From Akkermansiaceae bacterium UBA4145 (GTDB taxonomy: Bacteria > Verrucomicrobiota > Verrucomicrobiia > Verrucomicrobiales > Akkermansiaceae): 23,891 nt of DNA. This document shows positions 22,712-23,891 of the stretch, one piece after another. The notes below the pieces were generated by a model. It saw nothing but the letters and a program-made list of their open reading frames with translations, was not told the origin of the DNA and made no database searches. A program made the position numbers and the translations under genes. The DNA lies in assembly GCA_002380675.1 (NCBI GenBank), contig DFWB01000061.1:7313-31203 (forward strand). The letters run 5' to 3'. The stretch's first letter is position 1. Each line of letters opens with the position of its first letter.

Positions 22712-23891
22712 ATGAGTACGAATCTACCCCGGGAAATCACCAAGCCACTCCAAGCTCTCCTCCGCAGAGTACGCAGAATGCAGATCCTTCGAGGGATTGC
22801 GGCGATGGCGACTGTGGTGCTGGGAGGACTTCTGACCTCGATGGCAGCTCACCTTCTCTTCGCGCCCGTCCCGGTAGAGGTTAGTTGGGTTCTTCTCGGG
22901 TTGATCGGGGCGGGATTGCTCTGGTCTGCTGCCAAATGGTTCATTAAGCCTCTTAGGGGAAGGATCACCCTGATTCAGATCGCTCGCTGGTTGGAGACGC
23001 GTCACCCTGAAATTCAGGAACGGGTGAGTACGGCCCTTGAGCTTTCAGACCATTCCAAGGGTGGAGTTTCCGAGGGGCTTCTGCAGCAGCTGGTTGAGGA
23101 AGCTGAGGGAGATGTCAAAGGGGTCAATCCGACCAGAGAGGTGCGGGCACGTCGGGCGAAGCGCTGGCTCTGGCCAGCTACTGCACTCGCAGCAGTTTTT
23201 GTTGCCGTCTTTATTGTTTTCCCGGGAGAGGCCCAGCGCCTTCTTGTCCGGGCGGTAGCTCCCTTCAGCGATCTGGGCAATGCCGGTGCGGTGCGGTTTA
23301 CGATCGAGCCAGAAAATATTAATGTCCTTGAAGGTGATGAGGTCAGGATCGTCATCAAATACTCTGACGACAATGTGGAGGAGCTTGCTCTTGTGATGGA
23401 GCGTGAGGGCCAGGATCCGCTGACGGAAATGCTCAAGCTTGCAGGGGTGGAGGATGGTATCAGCCGGTTTGAGTATCGCCTTCCCTCGGCGAAGGAGAGC
23501 TTTCACTACTTTGCACAGACCGGAAAGGCCCAGAGCGATGGTTTTGATGTGAGAGTCTCGATGTTGCCTCGAATTGAGGCAGTGAAGATCGGAGTCGAAT
23601 TCCCGGAATACACCGGTCTACTCACCGAACAGCGACCTCTCGAGGATGGAATATCTGCTCTTGGGGGCTCTACAATCTCTCTGGGGGGAGAGACCACTCC
23701 CGGAGTGGAGCGAGGACGATTTCTTCTGGATGGTGAGGAAGTTGGCACAGTGCGTATTGAGCGGGGCTTGGAAAAATCGAAGGTTCTTGTGAACTGGACT
23801 CTCGAGCCAGAGAAGGGCGGGCTTGGTCAGGTCATGCTGTATCACGAGCTCGGTCGAGAGATCGAAGGATTACGGTTTCCGGTCAAAGTCG
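22712..23891 (+). CDS. DUF4175-like membrane protein, N-terminal 393 codons (runs off window end)
   Basis: An open frame from ATG 22712 to the window end. The N-terminus (REITKPLQALLRRVRRMQ) is amphipathic and basic. It is followed by helices at about 29-49 and 57-74, a conserved cytoplasmic stretch (IARWLETRHPEIQERVSTALEL), a third helix at about 152-170, and then a large beta-rich periplasmic region beginning FSDLGNAGAVRFTIEPENINVLEGDEV. This layout is that of the long DUF4175-type proteins at the end of MoxR/VWA clusters in Planctomycetes and Verrucomicrobia, where a coiled-coil C-terminal part usually follows; that part is outside the window. The function is unknown. It starts 71 bp after the VWA gene with no terminator between, so it is probably in the same operon. 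Confidence 0.75.
   Translation, partial: MSTNLPREITKPLQALLRRVRRMQILRGIAAMATVVLGGLLTSMAAHLLFAPVPVEVSWVLLGLIGAGLLWSAAKWFIKPLRGRITLIQIARWLETRHPEIQERVSTALELSDHSKGGVSEGLLQQLVEEAEGDVKGVNPTREVRARRAKRWLWPATALAAVFVAVFIVFPGEAQRLLVRAVAPFSDLGNAGAVRFTIEPENINVLEGDEVRIVIKYSDDNVEELALVMEREGQDPLTEMLKLAGVEDGISRFEYRLPSAKESFHYFAQTGKAQSDGFDVRVSMLPRIEAVKIGVEFPEYTGLLTEQRPLEDGISALGGSTISLGGETTPGVERGRFLLDGEEVGTVRIERGLEKSKVLVNWTLEPEKGGLGQVMLYHELGREIEGLRFPVKV

Noticed and set aside
1..23891. Insertion sequences, phage genes, CRISPR arrays, rRNA or tRNA
   Set aside because: No transposase, integrase, spaced repeat array or conserved RNA-gene signature was seen anywhere on either strand.

Overview
The window looks like chromosomal DNA of a Verrucomicrobiota bacterium (PVC superphylum). 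Several family assignments point that way: a secreted DUF1549/DUF1553 protein paired with a DUF1501 protein, a MoxR–DUF58–BatA/VWA–VWA–DUF4175 cluster, the N-terminus of a secreted M1-type aminopeptidase, and a long-type DeoC next to a split ALDH16. The DNA is moderately GC-rich, start codons include GTG, and Shine-Dalgarno signals are often weak. Genus cannot be judged from the sequence alone. I see no insertion sequence, CRISPR array, rRNA or tRNA.

Bases 1-4968 are signalling. On the minus strand lie a single-domain HPt phosphotransfer protein and the first 78 codons of a probable M1 metallopeptidase. Divergent from them is a two-gene operon: a sigma54-activator response regulator (REC-AAA+-Fis HTH) and, overlapping it by 4 nt, a soluble PAS hybrid histidine kinase with two receiver domains but no HPt. 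Together the three proteins hold every step of a His-Asp-His-Asp phosphorelay. Just downstream of the kinase, in about 650 bp without a convincing gene, is a good match to a sigma54 -24/-12 promoter, followed by several strong hairpins.

Bases 4969-7580 hold uvrB, with an unusual insertion of about 46 residues and a perfect 14-bp palindrome 57 bp upstream, and a convergent small TMEM220-like membrane protein. Bases 7933-11209 hold the DUF1549/DUF1553 and DUF1501 pair, closed by a strong intrinsic terminator. A second, independent UUCG-tetraloop terminator about 240 bp further on suggests an unrecognised small transcript or leader in front of deoC.

Bases 11693-15026 form a likely catabolic operon: deoC, a catalytic aldehyde dehydrogenase and a truncated ALDH-like pseudoenzyme. 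The last two correspond to the two halves of ALDH16. DeoC makes acetaldehyde and glyceraldehyde 3-phosphate from deoxyribose 5-phosphate, and the ALDH pair could oxidise the aldehyde.

Bases 15246-23891 are a MoxR/VWA envelope operon: MoxR ATPase, DUF58 protein, a BatA-type VWA membrane protein carrying an embedded PA14 domain, a second VWA membrane protein (ATGA overlap) and a DUF4175-like membrane protein cut by the window end. Predicted topology puts the VWA, PA14 and DUF4175 domains in the periplasm, with MoxR and DUF58 in the cytoplasm. The PA14 insertion, the sigma54/phosphorelay/non-coding block and the split ALDH16 are the most interesting items. I do not see a wholly new multi-gene system beyond these.
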